Shown here piece after piece: positions 37,597-45,879 of a stretch of 45,879 nt of DNA. The first letter of the stretch is position 1, and every line of letters starts with the position of its first letter. The notes under the pieces are model-generated. The model was given only the letters and a program-made list of their open reading frames with translations, was not told the DNA's origin and searched no databases. The stretch spans positions 1 through 45,879 of the forward strand of contig NZ_VCHX02000037.1 of assembly GCF_005768555.2 (NCBI RefSeq), in the 5' to 3' direction. The position numbers and the translations under genes are program-made. The DNA is from Streptomyces sporangiiformans. Its GTDB lineage: Bacteria; Actinomycetota; Actinomycetes; Streptomycetales; Streptomycetaceae.

Positions 37597-37920
37597 GCGC
37601 GGAGCCTAGGGTCTCGCTCCGCCGCACGCGACATACTGGATCATGGTCAGCAGGTGTCAAGGCATGAAAATTGTGCCTTTTGTCATCTGTATCAGGAGAA
37701 CGAGAACATATCGACAGTGACCCGATAGCGCCTGGCCTGGACGGGTGGGCAGTCACCGTGATCGAAAGGCGACCGGATACGCTGACTTGAGTGCAAGCGG
37801 CGACACATCGACAAAGGCTCACAGCACCCAGAGCATCGAGAACAACCAGATCAACAACCAGATCAACAACCAGATCACACAGAGACCGCCCTTGAGAGCG
37901 TCAGCAGACAGGAGACCCTC
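37597..37920. other. Intergenic region before the polyprenyl synthase
   Basis: 324 bases, less GC-rich than its surroundings, with a relatively A/T-rich stretch at 37660-37720. I see no standard gene. A frame from about 37745 stays open up to a stop that overlaps the synthase GTG (see findings), and it contains the 12-bp repeats. The promoter for the synthase must lie here but I cannot place it with confidence. Confidence 0.5.
37841..37876 (+). repeat. Three perfect 12-bp tandem repeats
   Basis: AACAACCAGATC three times in the leader of the polyprenyl synthase gene. The A-rich composition is unusual for this genome. Confidence 0.9.
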
Positions 37921-38931
37921 GTGACCGTCGTCGGGCCGTTCGGGCTGAGCGTGCGGGACCAGGCTCTCGAAGCCGATGTCCAGGCCGGATTGGCGGCTGT
38001 CGAGGAAGGCCTGATCGAGGCCACCAAGAGTGAGGTCCCCTTCATCACGGAAGCCGCGCAGCACTTGGTGCGCGCGGGCGGAAAGCGGTTCCGGCCGCTG
38101 CTCGTGATGCTCGCCGCGCAGTTCGGGGACCCGTACGCGCCGGGTGTCGTGCCCTCGGCCGTCGTCGTGGAGCTGACCCACCTCGCCACGCTGTACCACG
38201 ACGACGTGATGGACGAGGCGGACGTGCGCCGCGGCGTGCCGAGCGCCAACGCTCGCTGGGGCAACTCGGTCGCGGTGCTCACCGGCGACTTCCTGTTCGC
38301 GCGCGCCTCGCACATCCTGGCCGACCTGGGGCCGGAGGCCGTACGCATCCAGGCCGAGGCGTTCGAGCGTCTGGTCACCGGACAGATCCTGGAGACGGCC
38401 GGACCGCGGGACGGGCGCGACCCGATCGACCACTACATGGATGTCCTCGGCGGCAAGACCGGCTCGCTGATCGCCGTGTCGGGACGATTCGGCGCGATGA
38501 TGTCGGGCGCCGACGAGACCGTGGTGGATGTGCTCACGCAGTACGGGGAGCGGCTGGGCGTGGCCTTCCAGCTCGCGGACGACGTCCTCGACATCGCGAG
38601 CGATTCGCACGAGTCCGGCAAGACGCCCGGCACCGATCTGCGCGAGGGCATTCCCACCCTGCCCGTGCTGCGGCTGCGCGAGCGCGCGGAGCGGCTCGGG
38701 TTGGCCGACGACATCGCGCTGTGTGAACTGCTCGACTCGGACCTGACGGACGATGCCCGGCACGCTGAGGCGCTTTCCCTCCTCCGCGCCCACCCCGCCC
38801 TGGACCAGGCCCGCCGTGACACCGTGCGGTTCGCGGAGGAGGCCCGCGCCACGCTGGTGCCCCTGCCGGAGTGCGGTGCGAAGGCGGCGCTGGTGGAGCT
38901 GTGCGACGCGGTGGTGCACCGGGCGGGCTGA
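37921..38931 (+). CDS. Long-chain trans-polyprenyl diphosphate synthase
   Basis: 336 residues, GTG start with AGGAGA six bases upstream. It elongates farnesyl or geranylgeranyl diphosphate with isopentenyl diphosphate. Motifs are AGGKRFRPLLVML, the first Asp-rich motif LYHDDVMDEADVRRG, GQILE, and the second, FQLADDVLDI. The residues before the first Asp-rich motif are small (HLATL), as in long-chain synthases. Streptomycetes use MK-9, so a nonaprenyl synthase for the menaquinone tail is the likely role. That agrees with mqnC, menG and the geranylgeranyl reductase nearby. The exact chain length is not decided by sequence. Confidence 0.88.
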   Translation: MTVVGPFGLSVRDQALEADVQAGLAAVEEGLIEATKSEVPFITEAAQHLVRAGGKRFRPLLVMLAAQFGDPYAPGVVPSAVVVELTHLATLYHDDVMDEADVRRGVPSANARWGNSVAVLTGDFLFARASHILADLGPEAVRIQAEAFERLVTGQILETAGPRDGRDPIDHYMDVLGGKTGSLIAVSGRFGAMMSGADETVVDVLTQYGERLGVAFQLADDVLDIASDSHESGKTPGTDLREGIPTLPVLRLRERAERLGLADDIALCELLDSDLTDDARHAEALSLLRAHPALDQARRDTVRFAEEARATLVPLPECGAKAALVELCDAVVHRAG

Positions 38932-38960
38932 CCGGTCCGCGTTCTTTTGTGACACAGGTC

Positions 38961-38976
38961 TGTGATGCAGGTCACA
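38961..38976. promoter_or_regulatory. Crp-type operator, near-perfect palindrome
   Basis: TGTGATGCAGGTCACA fits GTG-N6-GNCAC and the TGTGA-N6-TCACA Crp consensus. It also resembles Rex sites, so the regulator is not certain. It lies 95 bases before the CHRD-DUF3455 gene. Confidence 0.55.
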
Positions 38977-38979
38977 AAC

Positions 38980-38994
38980 TTGGATTGAGTCCAA
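38980..38994. promoter_or_regulatory. Inverted repeat next to the Crp-type site
   Basis: TTGGATTGAGTCCAA: arms TTGGA and TCCAA around TTGAG. It may be a second operator of the same promoter. Confidence 0.35.
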
Positions 38995-39070
38995 TCTCAG
39001 ATCAACTCCGTAACCATGCCCAGAAGCTGACGCAGGGGGTGTCGGCTGAATACGGGGAGAAAACAGAATC

Positions 39071-40108
39071 ATGGGGAAAATCGCCACGTTCACGTTGCGT
39101 CGTAAGAGCCTGGTCATGTCCGGTGTCGCCGTGGTCGCCGCGGCCGGAGTCGCCGCCGCGGTCATCCCGGCGGTCGCCGACAGTGGAAGCCAGGGCAGCA
39201 GCGGCAAGGGCATGAGCAAGAACCCCGCGGGGCACGGGGCGCACGGGGATCAGTCCATCGAGGTGCAGAGCGGCGGCCTCGCCGGCGGCAGCGGCGGCAC
39301 CATTCTCGCCGCGAGCCTCAACGGCGCCAACGAGGTGCCGGTGGCGGGCGGCCCGGCCGTCGGAGACCGGGACGGCGCGGCGCTTGAATTCGTGCGGGTC
39401 AAGGGGGACACGGTCTCCGTCGCGGTCAAGTGGCGCGGCACCGGCAAGCCGACCCTGCTCCACATCCACCAGGGCGCCAAGGGCGTCAACGGCGGCGTCA
39501 AGGTCGACTTCACCAAGCTGCTGGAGAACGCCAAGGGCCGCACGGTCACCGGCACGGTCAAGGTCGAGGACACGGCCCTGCTCGGCCGGTTGAAGGCGGA
39601 CCCGGGCAGCTTCTACGCCAACCTGCACACCGCCGAGTTCCCCGGCGGAGCCGTCCGCGGCCAACTCCACAAGGTCACCACGGACTTCGACTTCCGGCGC
39701 GCGCCGCACAACTTCCAGGCCTCCGTGATCAAGGGCAAGCAGATCTACGAGTGCAAGAGGGCGGACGACGGCACCACCGCCTTCGCGCAGCGTGACGTGC
39801 GCGCCGTGCTCGGCGGCGGCATCGCGCACTCCTTCGTGAAGCCCAATTCCGGTACGCCGCAGTGGATCGCGCCCGACCGCAGCGCGGTCACCGGCGCGCT
39901 GATCTCCAAGACCCCGAACGGCGACAAGAACATCCCTGAACTGGACCTCAGGGCCACGCAGTCCGGCAAGCACCGCGGGCTGCTGGCGGGTACGGCCGAG
40001 ATCCTGCGGCTGAACACCGTGGGCGGGGTGGCTCCTGCCGGGTCCTGCGAGGTGGGGAGGATCGTGGGCGTGCCGTACCAGGCGGACTATGTGTTCGTGA
40101 ACCGGTGA
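39071..40108 (+). CDS. Secreted CHRD-DUF3455 protein
   Basis: 345 residues. An N-terminal signal or anchor (SLVMSGVAVVAAAGVAAAVIPAVADS) is followed by a Gly/Ser linker. Residues about 75-200 form a CHRD domain: ILAASLNGANEVPVAGG, LLHIHQGAKGVNGG, FYANLHTAEFPGGAVRGQL. The rest matches DUF3455: GKQIYECKRADDG, GGGIAHSFVKPNSGTPQWIAPDRSAV, ILRLNTVGGVAPAGSC. CHRD domains occur in secreted proteins of several bacteria and in chordin; the bacterial role is unknown. A Crp-type palindrome and an inverted repeat lie upstream, and a strong hairpin downstream, so it is a single-gene unit. Confidence 0.82.
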   Translation: MGKIATFTLRRKSLVMSGVAVVAAAGVAAAVIPAVADSGSQGSSGKGMSKNPAGHGAHGDQSIEVQSGGLAGGSGGTILAASLNGANEVPVAGGPAVGDRDGAALEFVRVKGDTVSVAVKWRGTGKPTLLHIHQGAKGVNGGVKVDFTKLLENAKGRTVTGTVKVEDTALLGRLKADPGSFYANLHTAEFPGGAVRGQLHKVTTDFDFRRAPHNFQASVIKGKQIYECKRADDGTTAFAQRDVRAVLGGGIAHSFVKPNSGTPQWIAPDRSAVTGALISKTPNGDKNIPELDLRATQSGKHRGLLAGTAEILRLNTVGGVAPAGSCEVGRIVGVPYQADYVFVNR

Positions 40109-40131
40109 TCCACCCGCTCTGAACGGAATCC

Positions 40132-40180
40132 GGACGGCGTCTTCCCTCACGACCCCTACGGGTCGGGGGAGGCGCCGTCC
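40132..40180. terminator. Terminator of the CHRD-DUF3455 gene
   Basis: GGACGGCG (40132) pairs with CGCCGTCC (40173) and the stem continues inward through C/T-rich and G/A-rich strands, with an inner GACCC/GGGTC stem. Confidence 0.75.
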
Positions 40181-40360
40181 GCTCATGTCATACCGCAGCA
40201 GTACACGGAGTTGGCTCCGTAGTCTGACGCGCCTCGCTGGCCGATTTGGTCAGATTGGAGACACCACTTCACAGGAGTTCGGGTGAGAATGGCGGCGCGG
40301 GGTGGACTCGGACAGCGACAGTGACGGTAAGCCGCCGCCGACGACGGAGGTAGGGCACAC

Positions 40361-41587
40361 ATGGCACCGTACGAAGCCGACGACAACACGAACGAGGACG
40401 AGCGACCCGGCCGGCGCAGGGCGGCGCGGTACGTCGTCCCGGTCGCGGTGGTGGGAGTGGCGGCGGCGACCATCGGGCTGGTCCCGGCGTTCGCGGGCTC
40501 CGGCGACCCTGACCTGCCGGAGGTCACTGCGCAGCAACTCATCGAAAAGATCGCCGCGTCGGACGTGGAGCAGCTGTCCGGCACGGTGAAAATCAGTACG
40601 GATCTGGGGCTGCCGAGCCTCGGCGGCCTGGAGAGTGGCCTCGCGCCGGGCGGTGGCGGCGGCTCGGGCGGCGAGGGCTCGTCCGCCGATCCGTCCTCCA
40701 AGCTGCTGGAACTGACCTCCGGTACGCACACGTTGCGGGTCGCCGCCGACGGCCCGGAGAAGCAGAAGCTGTCGCTGATGGACAAGGCCGCCGAGTACAG
40801 CCTGATCCACAACGGCGACGAAGCGTGGGCGTACGACAGCGAGTCGAACGAGGCGTACCACATGACGGACACCGCCTCCGGCTCCGCCAAGCACAAGGGT
40901 GAGGACAAGAAGGAAGAGGCGCCGAAGGACATTCCCGCCACGCCCAAGGACATGGCGGAGGAGGCGCTGAAGGCGGTCGACGACACGACGTCCGTGACCG
41001 TCGACGGCACGGTGCGGGTCGCCGACCGCGACGCGTACAAGCTGCTCATCAAGCCGAAGCAGTCCGGCTCGACGGTCGGTGCCGTCTCGATAGCCGTGGA
41101 CGCGAAGACCGGTGTGCCGCTGAAGTTCACGCTCACCCCGGCGAGCGGCGGCGCGGCCGTCGTGGACGCGGGCTTCACTCAGGTCGACTTCACCAAGCCG
41201 GCCGCCTCCACCTTCGACTTCAGTCCGCCGAAGGGGGCGAAGGTCACCGAGGGCGCCGACGCGAAGCACGAGGACACGGCACATCGGAAGTCTGACGAGG
41301 ACCTGGGCAAGGAACTCGACGGCCTCGAGGGTCTGAAGACCATAGGCGAGGGCTGGACCTCCATCGCGCGGTTCGACACCGGAGGCGAGGGCGTACCGTC
41401 CGCGTCCGAGTCCGCAGACGCGGGCCGGTTGCTCGACTCACTGGGCACCCGCGTGACCGGCGAGTTCGGCTCGGGCACGGTCTTCTCGACCCGCCTGGTC
41501 AACGCCCTCATCACGGAGGACGGCCAGGTGTACGCGGGTGCGGTCACCAAGGACGCGCTCGTGAAGGCGGCCAACGCCGCGCAGTAG
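40361..41587 (+). CDS. LolA-like secreted lipoprotein-carrier-fold protein
   Basis: 408 residues. One N-terminal membrane or signal segment (YVVPVAVVGVAAATIGLVPAFAG) after an acidic tail, with no lipobox. The body has a LolA/DUF2092-like beta fold: VTAQQLIEKIAASDVEQLSGTVKIS, TLRVAADGPEKQKLSL, AYKLLIKPKQ, AVSIAVDAKTGVPLKFTL. Streptomycetes lack an outer membrane, so it may carry or sense a lipid at the cell surface. An ABC-2 exporter follows 74 bases later, separated by a twin palindrome, so they may work together. Its own promoter region (40181-40360) holds a short ACGGAG/CTCCGT hairpin. Confidence 0.72.
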   Translation: MAPYEADDNTNEDERPGRRRAARYVVPVAVVGVAAATIGLVPAFAGSGDPDLPEVTAQQLIEKIAASDVEQLSGTVKISTDLGLPSLGGLESGLAPGGGGGSGGEGSSADPSSKLLELTSGTHTLRVAADGPEKQKLSLMDKAAEYSLIHNGDEAWAYDSESNEAYHMTDTASGSAKHKGEDKKEEAPKDIPATPKDMAEEALKAVDDTTSVTVDGTVRVADRDAYKLLIKPKQSGSTVGAVSIAVDAKTGVPLKFTLTPASGGAAVVDAGFTQVDFTKPAASTFDFSPPKGAKVTEGADAKHEDTAHRKSDEDLGKELDGLEGLKTIGEGWTSIARFDTGGEGVPSASESADAGRLLDSLGTRVTGEFGSGTVFSTRLVNALITEDGQVYAGAVTKDALVKAANAAQ

Positions 41588-41607
41588 CAGGCGTACGAGA
41601 ACGAGAA

Positions 41608-41643
41608 GTTGCCGTACGGCAGAGCGATGTGCCGTACGGCAAC
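41608..41643. promoter_or_regulatory. Twin-palindrome element before the ABC-2 exporter
   Basis: TGCCGTACGGCA, itself a perfect 12-bp palindrome, occurs twice 9 bases apart (41610-41621 and 41630-41641). The whole element is a 14-bp inverted repeat with an 8-base spacer. It could be a double operator or a leader hairpin controlling the exporter. Confidence 0.65.
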
Positions 41644-41661
41644 AGGGAGTTGAGGGAGTCG

Positions 41662-42618
41662 ATGGCGGAACCGTCCACCGCGGAACCGGACACGGTGATC
41701 GCCACCCGTGCGCTCACCAAGCGCTACCGCGGCGGACAACTCGCCGTCGACGGCCTGGACCTGTCCGTCCCGGCAGGAAGTGTCTTCGGCTTCCTGGGGC
41801 CGAACGGCTCCGGCAAGACGACCACCATCAGAATGCTGATGGGCCTGATCGAGCCGACCTCGGGCGCGGCACGCGTCCTGGGACAGCCCATGCCGCGCGC
41901 CACGCGCACGGTGCTCCCCCACGTGGGCGCGTTGATCGAGGGACCGGCGCTGTACGGGTTCCTGTCGGGCCGCGACAACCTCCTGCGGTACGACTCCGCC
42001 GATCCGACCGCCGACCCCCGCACCCGGCGCACGCGCGTCGCGGCGGCCCTCGACCGGGTCGGACTGACGGCGGCCGCGGGCAAGAAGGCGAAGGCCTACT
42101 CGCTGGGCATGAAGCAGCGGCTCGGTCTGGCCGCGGCACTGCTTCAGCCGCGCCGGCTCCTGGTCCTGGACGAGCCGACCAATGGGCTCGATCCGCAGGG
42201 GATGCGCGAAATCCGTTCCCTCGTCAGGGAGCTGGCATCGGAGGGCACGACCGTCTTCCTCTCCTCGCACCTGCTGGACGAGATCGAGCAGGTCTGCACG
42301 CATGTCGCGGTGATGGCGCAGGGACGGCTGATCACCCAGGGGCCGGTGGCCGAGCTGGCGGCCGGAGCCCGCGGCCGCCTGGTCGTCACGACCCCCGACC
42401 CGGGCGACGCGGCCCGCGTGCTGAAGGAGCAGGGCGTGAGCGATGTCGTGGTCACGGAGGACCGGGTGACCGGCGAGCCACCGGAGCGCGATCTCGCCGA
42501 GGTGAACGCGGCGCTGGTGACGGCGGGCGTCCGCGTACGGGGCTTCGGGCTCGAACGGGCCTCGCTGGAGGACGCGTTCGTGGCGCTCACGGGGGAGGGT
42601 TTCGATGTCGCGGGCTGA
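41662..42618 (+). CDS. ABC-2 type exporter ATPase
   Basis: 318 residues from the ATG at 41662 with GGGAG just upstream. It has Walker A GPNGSGKTTT, the signature YSLGMKQRLGLAAALL, Walker B LLVLDEPTNGLDP and the switch His in LSSHLLDEIEQV. The C-terminal 80 residues are typical of the drug/lipid exporter (DrrA-like) ATPases. The stop lies inside the permease gene (14-base overlap). The substrate is unknown; the LolA-like neighbour hints at a lipid or lipoprotein, as inference. Confidence 0.92.
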   Translation: MAEPSTAEPDTVIATRALTKRYRGGQLAVDGLDLSVPAGSVFGFLGPNGSGKTTTIRMLMGLIEPTSGAARVLGQPMPRATRTVLPHVGALIEGPALYGFLSGRDNLLRYDSADPTADPRTRRTRVAAALDRVGLTAAAGKKAKAYSLGMKQRLGLAAALLQPRRLLVLDEPTNGLDPQGMREIRSLVRELASEGTTVFLSSHLLDEIEQVCTHVAVMAQGRLITQGPVAELAAGARGRLVVTTPDPGDAARVLKEQGVSDVVVTEDRVTGEPPERDLAEVNAALVTAGVRVRGFGLERASLEDAFVALTGEGFDVAG

Positions 42619-43519
42619 GACCACCGACGGCACTGACGTCACCGCCGGCACTGGCACCGTCGAGGTGGTCGGCGTACGAAAGCCGAGCCCGCTGTGGACA
42701 CTCGGTCTGCTGCGCAACGAGCTGGTGACCACCCTTCGCCGGTGGCGGACCATCGCGCTGCTCGGTGTGCTGGCCGCGGTGCCCGTCCTCGTCGGGATCG
42801 CCGTGAAGATCGAGACGAGCGACGGTGCGTCGGCCGGAGGCGGCGGGGGCCCGGCCTTCATCGCGCAGATCACCAACAACGGCCTGTTCCTCGTCTTCAC
42901 CGCGCTCGCCGCCACACTGCCCTTCTTCCTCCCGATGGCGATCGGCGTCATCGCGGGAGACGCGATAGCGGGCGAGGCGAACGCGGGGACACTGCGCTAT
43001 CTCCTGGTCGCCCCGGCAGGACGTACACGGCTGCTGCTCACCAAGTACGCGACCACGCTGGCGTTCTGTGTCATCGCGACGCTCGTCGTGGCGGTGTCTG
43101 CGCTGATCGTGGGGGCGCTGCTGTTCCCACTCGGCGAGCTGACGACGATCTCCGGCACACGGATCAGCTTCGGAGAGGGGCTGGGACGGGCGTTTCTGAT
43201 CGCGCTGGCCGTCGCCGCGTCACTGATCGGCATCGCGGCGCTCGGCCTGTTCGTCTCGACGCTCACCAACAGTGGCATCGCGGCGATGGCGACGACCGTG
43301 GGCCTGCTGATCACCATCCAGATCCTCGACCAGATACCCCAACTCCACTCGCTGCAGCCGTACTTCTTCTCGCACTACTGGCTGTCCTTCGCGGATCTGA
43401 TGCGTGATCCGGTGTACTGGGACGACCTGTACCGCAATCTCGGACTCCAGGGCCTGTACGCGGCGGTGTTCGGCACGGCGGCGTGGGCGCGTTTCACGAC
43501 GAAGGACATCACCGCCTGA
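42605..43519 (+). CDS. ABC-2 type exporter permease
   Basis: 304 residues. A 40-residue polar N-terminus is followed by six predicted membrane segments, including IALLGVLAAVPVLVGIAV, LPFFLPMAIGVIAGDAIAGE, TLAFCVIATLVVAVSALIVGALLF and FLIALAVAASLIGIAALGLFVS. GEANAGTLRYLLVAPAGRTRLLLTKY is the ABC-2 coupling helix region. It forms the exporter with the preceding ATPase. The stop codon is inside the stem of a strong terminator. Confidence 0.9.
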   Translation: MSRAETTDGTDVTAGTGTVEVVGVRKPSPLWTLGLLRNELVTTLRRWRTIALLGVLAAVPVLVGIAVKIETSDGASAGGGGGPAFIAQITNNGLFLVFTALAATLPFFLPMAIGVIAGDAIAGEANAGTLRYLLVAPAGRTRLLLTKYATTLAFCVIATLVVAVSALIVGALLFPLGELTTISGTRISFGEGLGRAFLIALAVAASLIGIAALGLFVSTLTNSGIAAMATTVGLLITIQILDQIPQLHSLQPYFFSHYWLSFADLMRDPVYWDDLYRNLGLQGLYAAVFGTAAWARFTTKDITA

Positions 43520-43550
43520 GAGCCGAGAGAGCAGCGGCTCTCAGGCGGTG
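43510..43550. terminator. Bidirectional terminator, perfect 15-bp stem
   Basis: CACCGCCTGAGAGCC (43510-43524) and its exact complement (43536-43550) with an 11-base loop. The left arm contains the permease stop. It separates convergent genes. Confidence 0.85.
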
Positions 43551-43555
43551 CCGCC

Positions 43556-44578
<1,023 letters not shown>

Positions 44579-44603
44579 TCAAGAGCGCTATTCAGTCAGG
44601 GAT

Positions 44604-44618
44604 GTTCGTATATCGAAC
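44604..44618. promoter_or_regulatory. 15-bp palindrome upstream of the aminopeptidase gene
   Basis: GTTCGTATATCGAAC: arms GTTCG and CGAAC around TATAT, 113 bases before the start codon of the minus-strand aminopeptidase gene. It may be an operator. Confidence 0.35.
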
Positions 44619-44626
44619 CGGTGCCT

Positions 44627-44651
44627 CATGGTGTCGGATCAGCGCACCATG
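44627..44651. terminator. Weak hairpin after the VOC gene
   Basis: CATGGTG and CACCATG with an 11-base spacer, 18 bases after the VOC stop on the minus strand. The stem is short. Confidence 0.4.
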
Positions 44652-44668
44652 GCGTCGCACGGCAGGGC

Positions 44669-45127
44669 TTAGTGGACGCAGAACTCGTTCCCCTCCGGAT
44701 CCGTCATCACCACCCACTCGCCTCCCGGCTCCTTCACTTCCCGCAGCACCGCCGCCCCCAGCCCCGCCAGCCGCGAGACCTCCGCCTCGCGCCCGCCGTT
44801 CCCGGAGTGCAGATCGATGTGCAGACGGTTCTTGACGGTCTTCGGCTCCGGCACGCGCTGGAAGAGCAGTCGCCGCCCGAGCCCCGTTCCGCTCTCTGCC
44901 TCGTACGGATCCTCCGGGTGCCGCACCGCGGCCAGGTCGCGCCAGGCCTTGCGGCCGTGTGACTCGACGGTGATCTCGGCGGGTACGGCGCCGAAGCCCA
45001 GGAGGCGCTCGATCAGGGCGCTGTTGTCCTCGACCTCGTAGTGCAGGGCGGCGGCCCAGAAGTCGGCCTGGGCGTGCGGGTCGGCGGCATCGATGACGAG
45101 CTTCCAGTGCAACGGTGTGTGCGTCAT
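44669..45127 (-). CDS. VOC (glyoxalase/bleomycin resistance-like) protein
   Basis: 152 residues from the ATG at 45127. Two beta-alpha-beta-beta-beta halves of the vicinal oxygen chelate fold are seen: LHWKLVIDAADPHAQADFWAAAL and, in the second half, NRLHIDLHSGNGGREAEVSRLAGLGA with TDPEGNEFCVH. It is the common actinobacterial VOC type annotated as glyoxalase-like; the substrate is unknown. The ATG is only 8 bases from a TATAAG -10, so the mRNA is probably leaderless or nearly so. The GTG at 45136 lies inside the -10 and is unlikely. Confidence 0.85.
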   Translation of the reverse strand: MTHTPLHWKLVIDAADPHAQADFWAAALHYEVEDNSALIERLLGFGAVPAEITVESHGRKAWRDLAAVRHPEDPYEAESGTGLGRRLLFQRVPEPKTVKNRLHIDLHSGNGGREAEVSRLAGLGAAVLREVKEPGGEWVVMTDPEGNEFCVH

Positions 45128-45128
45128 G

Positions 45129-45149
45129 GTAACCACTTATACTGGTTAC
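45129..45149. promoter_or_regulatory. Shared divergent promoter/operator
   Basis: Perfect inverted repeat GTAACCA-N7-TGGTTAC between two divergent start codons. The plus-strand -10 is TATACT (45138-45143) and the minus-strand -10 is TATAAG (45141-45136), so both overlap inside the palindrome spacer. A factor bound here would block both genes. Confidence 0.65.
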
Positions 45150-45794
45150 GTGAGCGAGCGAGCAATGAAATCGCCGAACGCGTCGAAAGCCCCGATGCCC
45201 TCCGAGCCGCCCGGGCTGACCCTCGTGTCGCACGAAGGGAAGCCGTACCGTTTTGATCCCGGCTCGCTCTGCATGGAGCTGCTGACGACCGGGGGGCCGG
45301 GGGCGTTCGCGCGTTACGAGGTGCTGCACGAGCCCGCGGATCTGGTCCGCTGGGTGGAGCGCAGCCGCTTGCCCGCCGGTCTTGAGCTCACGGTCACGGA
45401 AGAGGCGTTGGCGGACGCGCGCACCCTGCGCGACGCGCTCTTCCTGCTGGCCGCCGACCGGGCCCATGGTCGCCCCTTGCAGGCGCGCCAACTGGCCGTC
45501 GTCAACGCCGCGGCGGCCAAGGCGCCGCTCGCCGCCCGCATCGAGCCGACGGGTGCGCGAGCGTGGGTGCCGGGCGCCACCGGTACGCGGCTGCTGGCCA
45601 CCGTCGCGCGCGACGCGGTCGAGCTGTTCACCGGTCCCTACGCCGAGCGCATCCGCGAGTGCGGTGCCCACAACTGCTGTCTGCTGTTCGTCGACACCTC
45701 ACGCCCCGGCCGTCGCCGCTGGTGCGCCATGGAGCACTGCGGCAACCGCGAGAAGGCCAGGGCCCACCGGGCCCGCCGGGTGGGTGGGGAGTGA
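45150..45794 (+). CDS. CGNR zinc-finger (ABATE) putative transcriptional regulator
   Basis: 214 residues from the GTG at 45150, which sits 6 bases after the TATACT -10, so the mRNA is probably leaderless. The N-terminal ABATE domain covers RFDPGSLCMELLTTGGP through LRDALFLLAADRAHGRPL. The C-terminal CGNR zinc finger is RECGAHNCCLLF followed by RWCAMEHCGNREKARAHRAR. Such proteins are proposed stress-induced regulators in actinobacteria. It may bind the palindrome at its own start; that is inference from position. Confidence 0.9.
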   Translation: MSERAMKSPNASKAPMPSEPPGLTLVSHEGKPYRFDPGSLCMELLTTGGPGAFARYEVLHEPADLVRWVERSRLPAGLELTVTEEALADARTLRDALFLLAADRAHGRPLQARQLAVVNAAAAKAPLAARIEPTGARAWVPGATGTRLLATVARDAVELFTGPYAERIRECGAHNCCLLFVDTSRPGRRRWCAMEHCGNREKARAHRARRVGGE

Positions 45795-45831
45795 TGTCGC
45801 CCCCGCCGCCCCTACCCGTCCCATCCCGTAC

Positions 45832-45850
45832 CTGGGGGCTGCGCCCCCAG
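45832..45850. terminator. Terminator of the CGNR gene
   Basis: CTGGGGGC-TGC-GCCCCCAG followed by ACCCCC. This GC-rich hairpin type is widespread between streptomycete genes. Confidence 0.7.
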
Positions 45851-45879
45851 ACCCCCGCTATCGGCCTGAACGGCCTCGT

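Noticed and set aside
37642..37720. Small ORF beginning MVSRCQGMKIV upstream of the polyprenyl synthase
   Set aside because: Only about 25 codons, no ribosome binding site and no supporting context.
44604..44618. LexA/SOS box
   Set aside because: The order GTTC-N7-GAAC is the reverse of the actinobacterial SOS box GAAC-N4-GTTC.

Overview
The window looks like chromosomal core DNA of a Streptomyces or close relative. It is very GC-rich with G/C at third positions, GTG starts are common, genes overlap by four bases (GTGA/ATGA), and many products match streptomycete families (SGAP-type aminopeptidase, NlpC/P60 protein with an Ala/Lys coiled coil, DUF5959, Uma2, CGNR proteins). The gene order resembles, from memory, the mqnC-nuo neighbourhood of S. 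coelicolor. I saw no tRNA, rRNA, CRISPR, prophage or insertion sequence.

Region 1 (1-2341): the 3' part of mqnC (futalosine menaquinone pathway), a small protein made only of amidohydrolase composite-domain parts, and a GH18-like lipoprotein. Region 2 (2434-8946): an envelope/export cluster with a short LuxR-type regulator, two lipoproteins with cysteine-pair modules, a secreted I36-type inhibitor-like protein, and an adaptor-ATPase-permease (MacB-like) operon. Three of its proteins carry tandem-repeat tails. Region 3 (9057-13127): menG, a PASTA protein, a GNAT acetyltransferase, a geranylgeranyl reductase (probable menaquinone reductase) and an NlpC/P60 hydrolase.

Region 4 (13128-30005): a regulatory intergenic region with a Rex-type operator, then a complete 14-gene nuoA-N operon for proton-pumping NADH:menaquinone oxidoreductase. 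Region 5 (30083-37596): Uma2, RecQ, fumarylacetoacetase, an unrecognised two-gene unit, a HAD phosphatase and a zinc-ribbon/DUF5959 fusion. Region 6 (37921-45794): long-chain polyprenyl diphosphate synthase, a secreted CHRD-DUF3455 protein, a LolA-like protein followed by an ABC-2 exporter, a secreted M28 aminopeptidase, and a divergent VOC/CGNR pair sharing one palindromic promoter.

A functional thread runs through it. mqnC makes the menaquinone head group, the polyprenyl synthase could supply the side chain, menG methylates the ring, and the geranylgeranyl reductase probably saturates the side chain. The nuo complex uses the product as electron acceptor. Strong hairpins separate most convergent units. 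The least explained parts are the repeat-tailed export cluster, the twin-palindrome element before the ABC-2 exporter, the overlapping divergent promoter at 45.1 kb, and the orphan pair near 35 kb.
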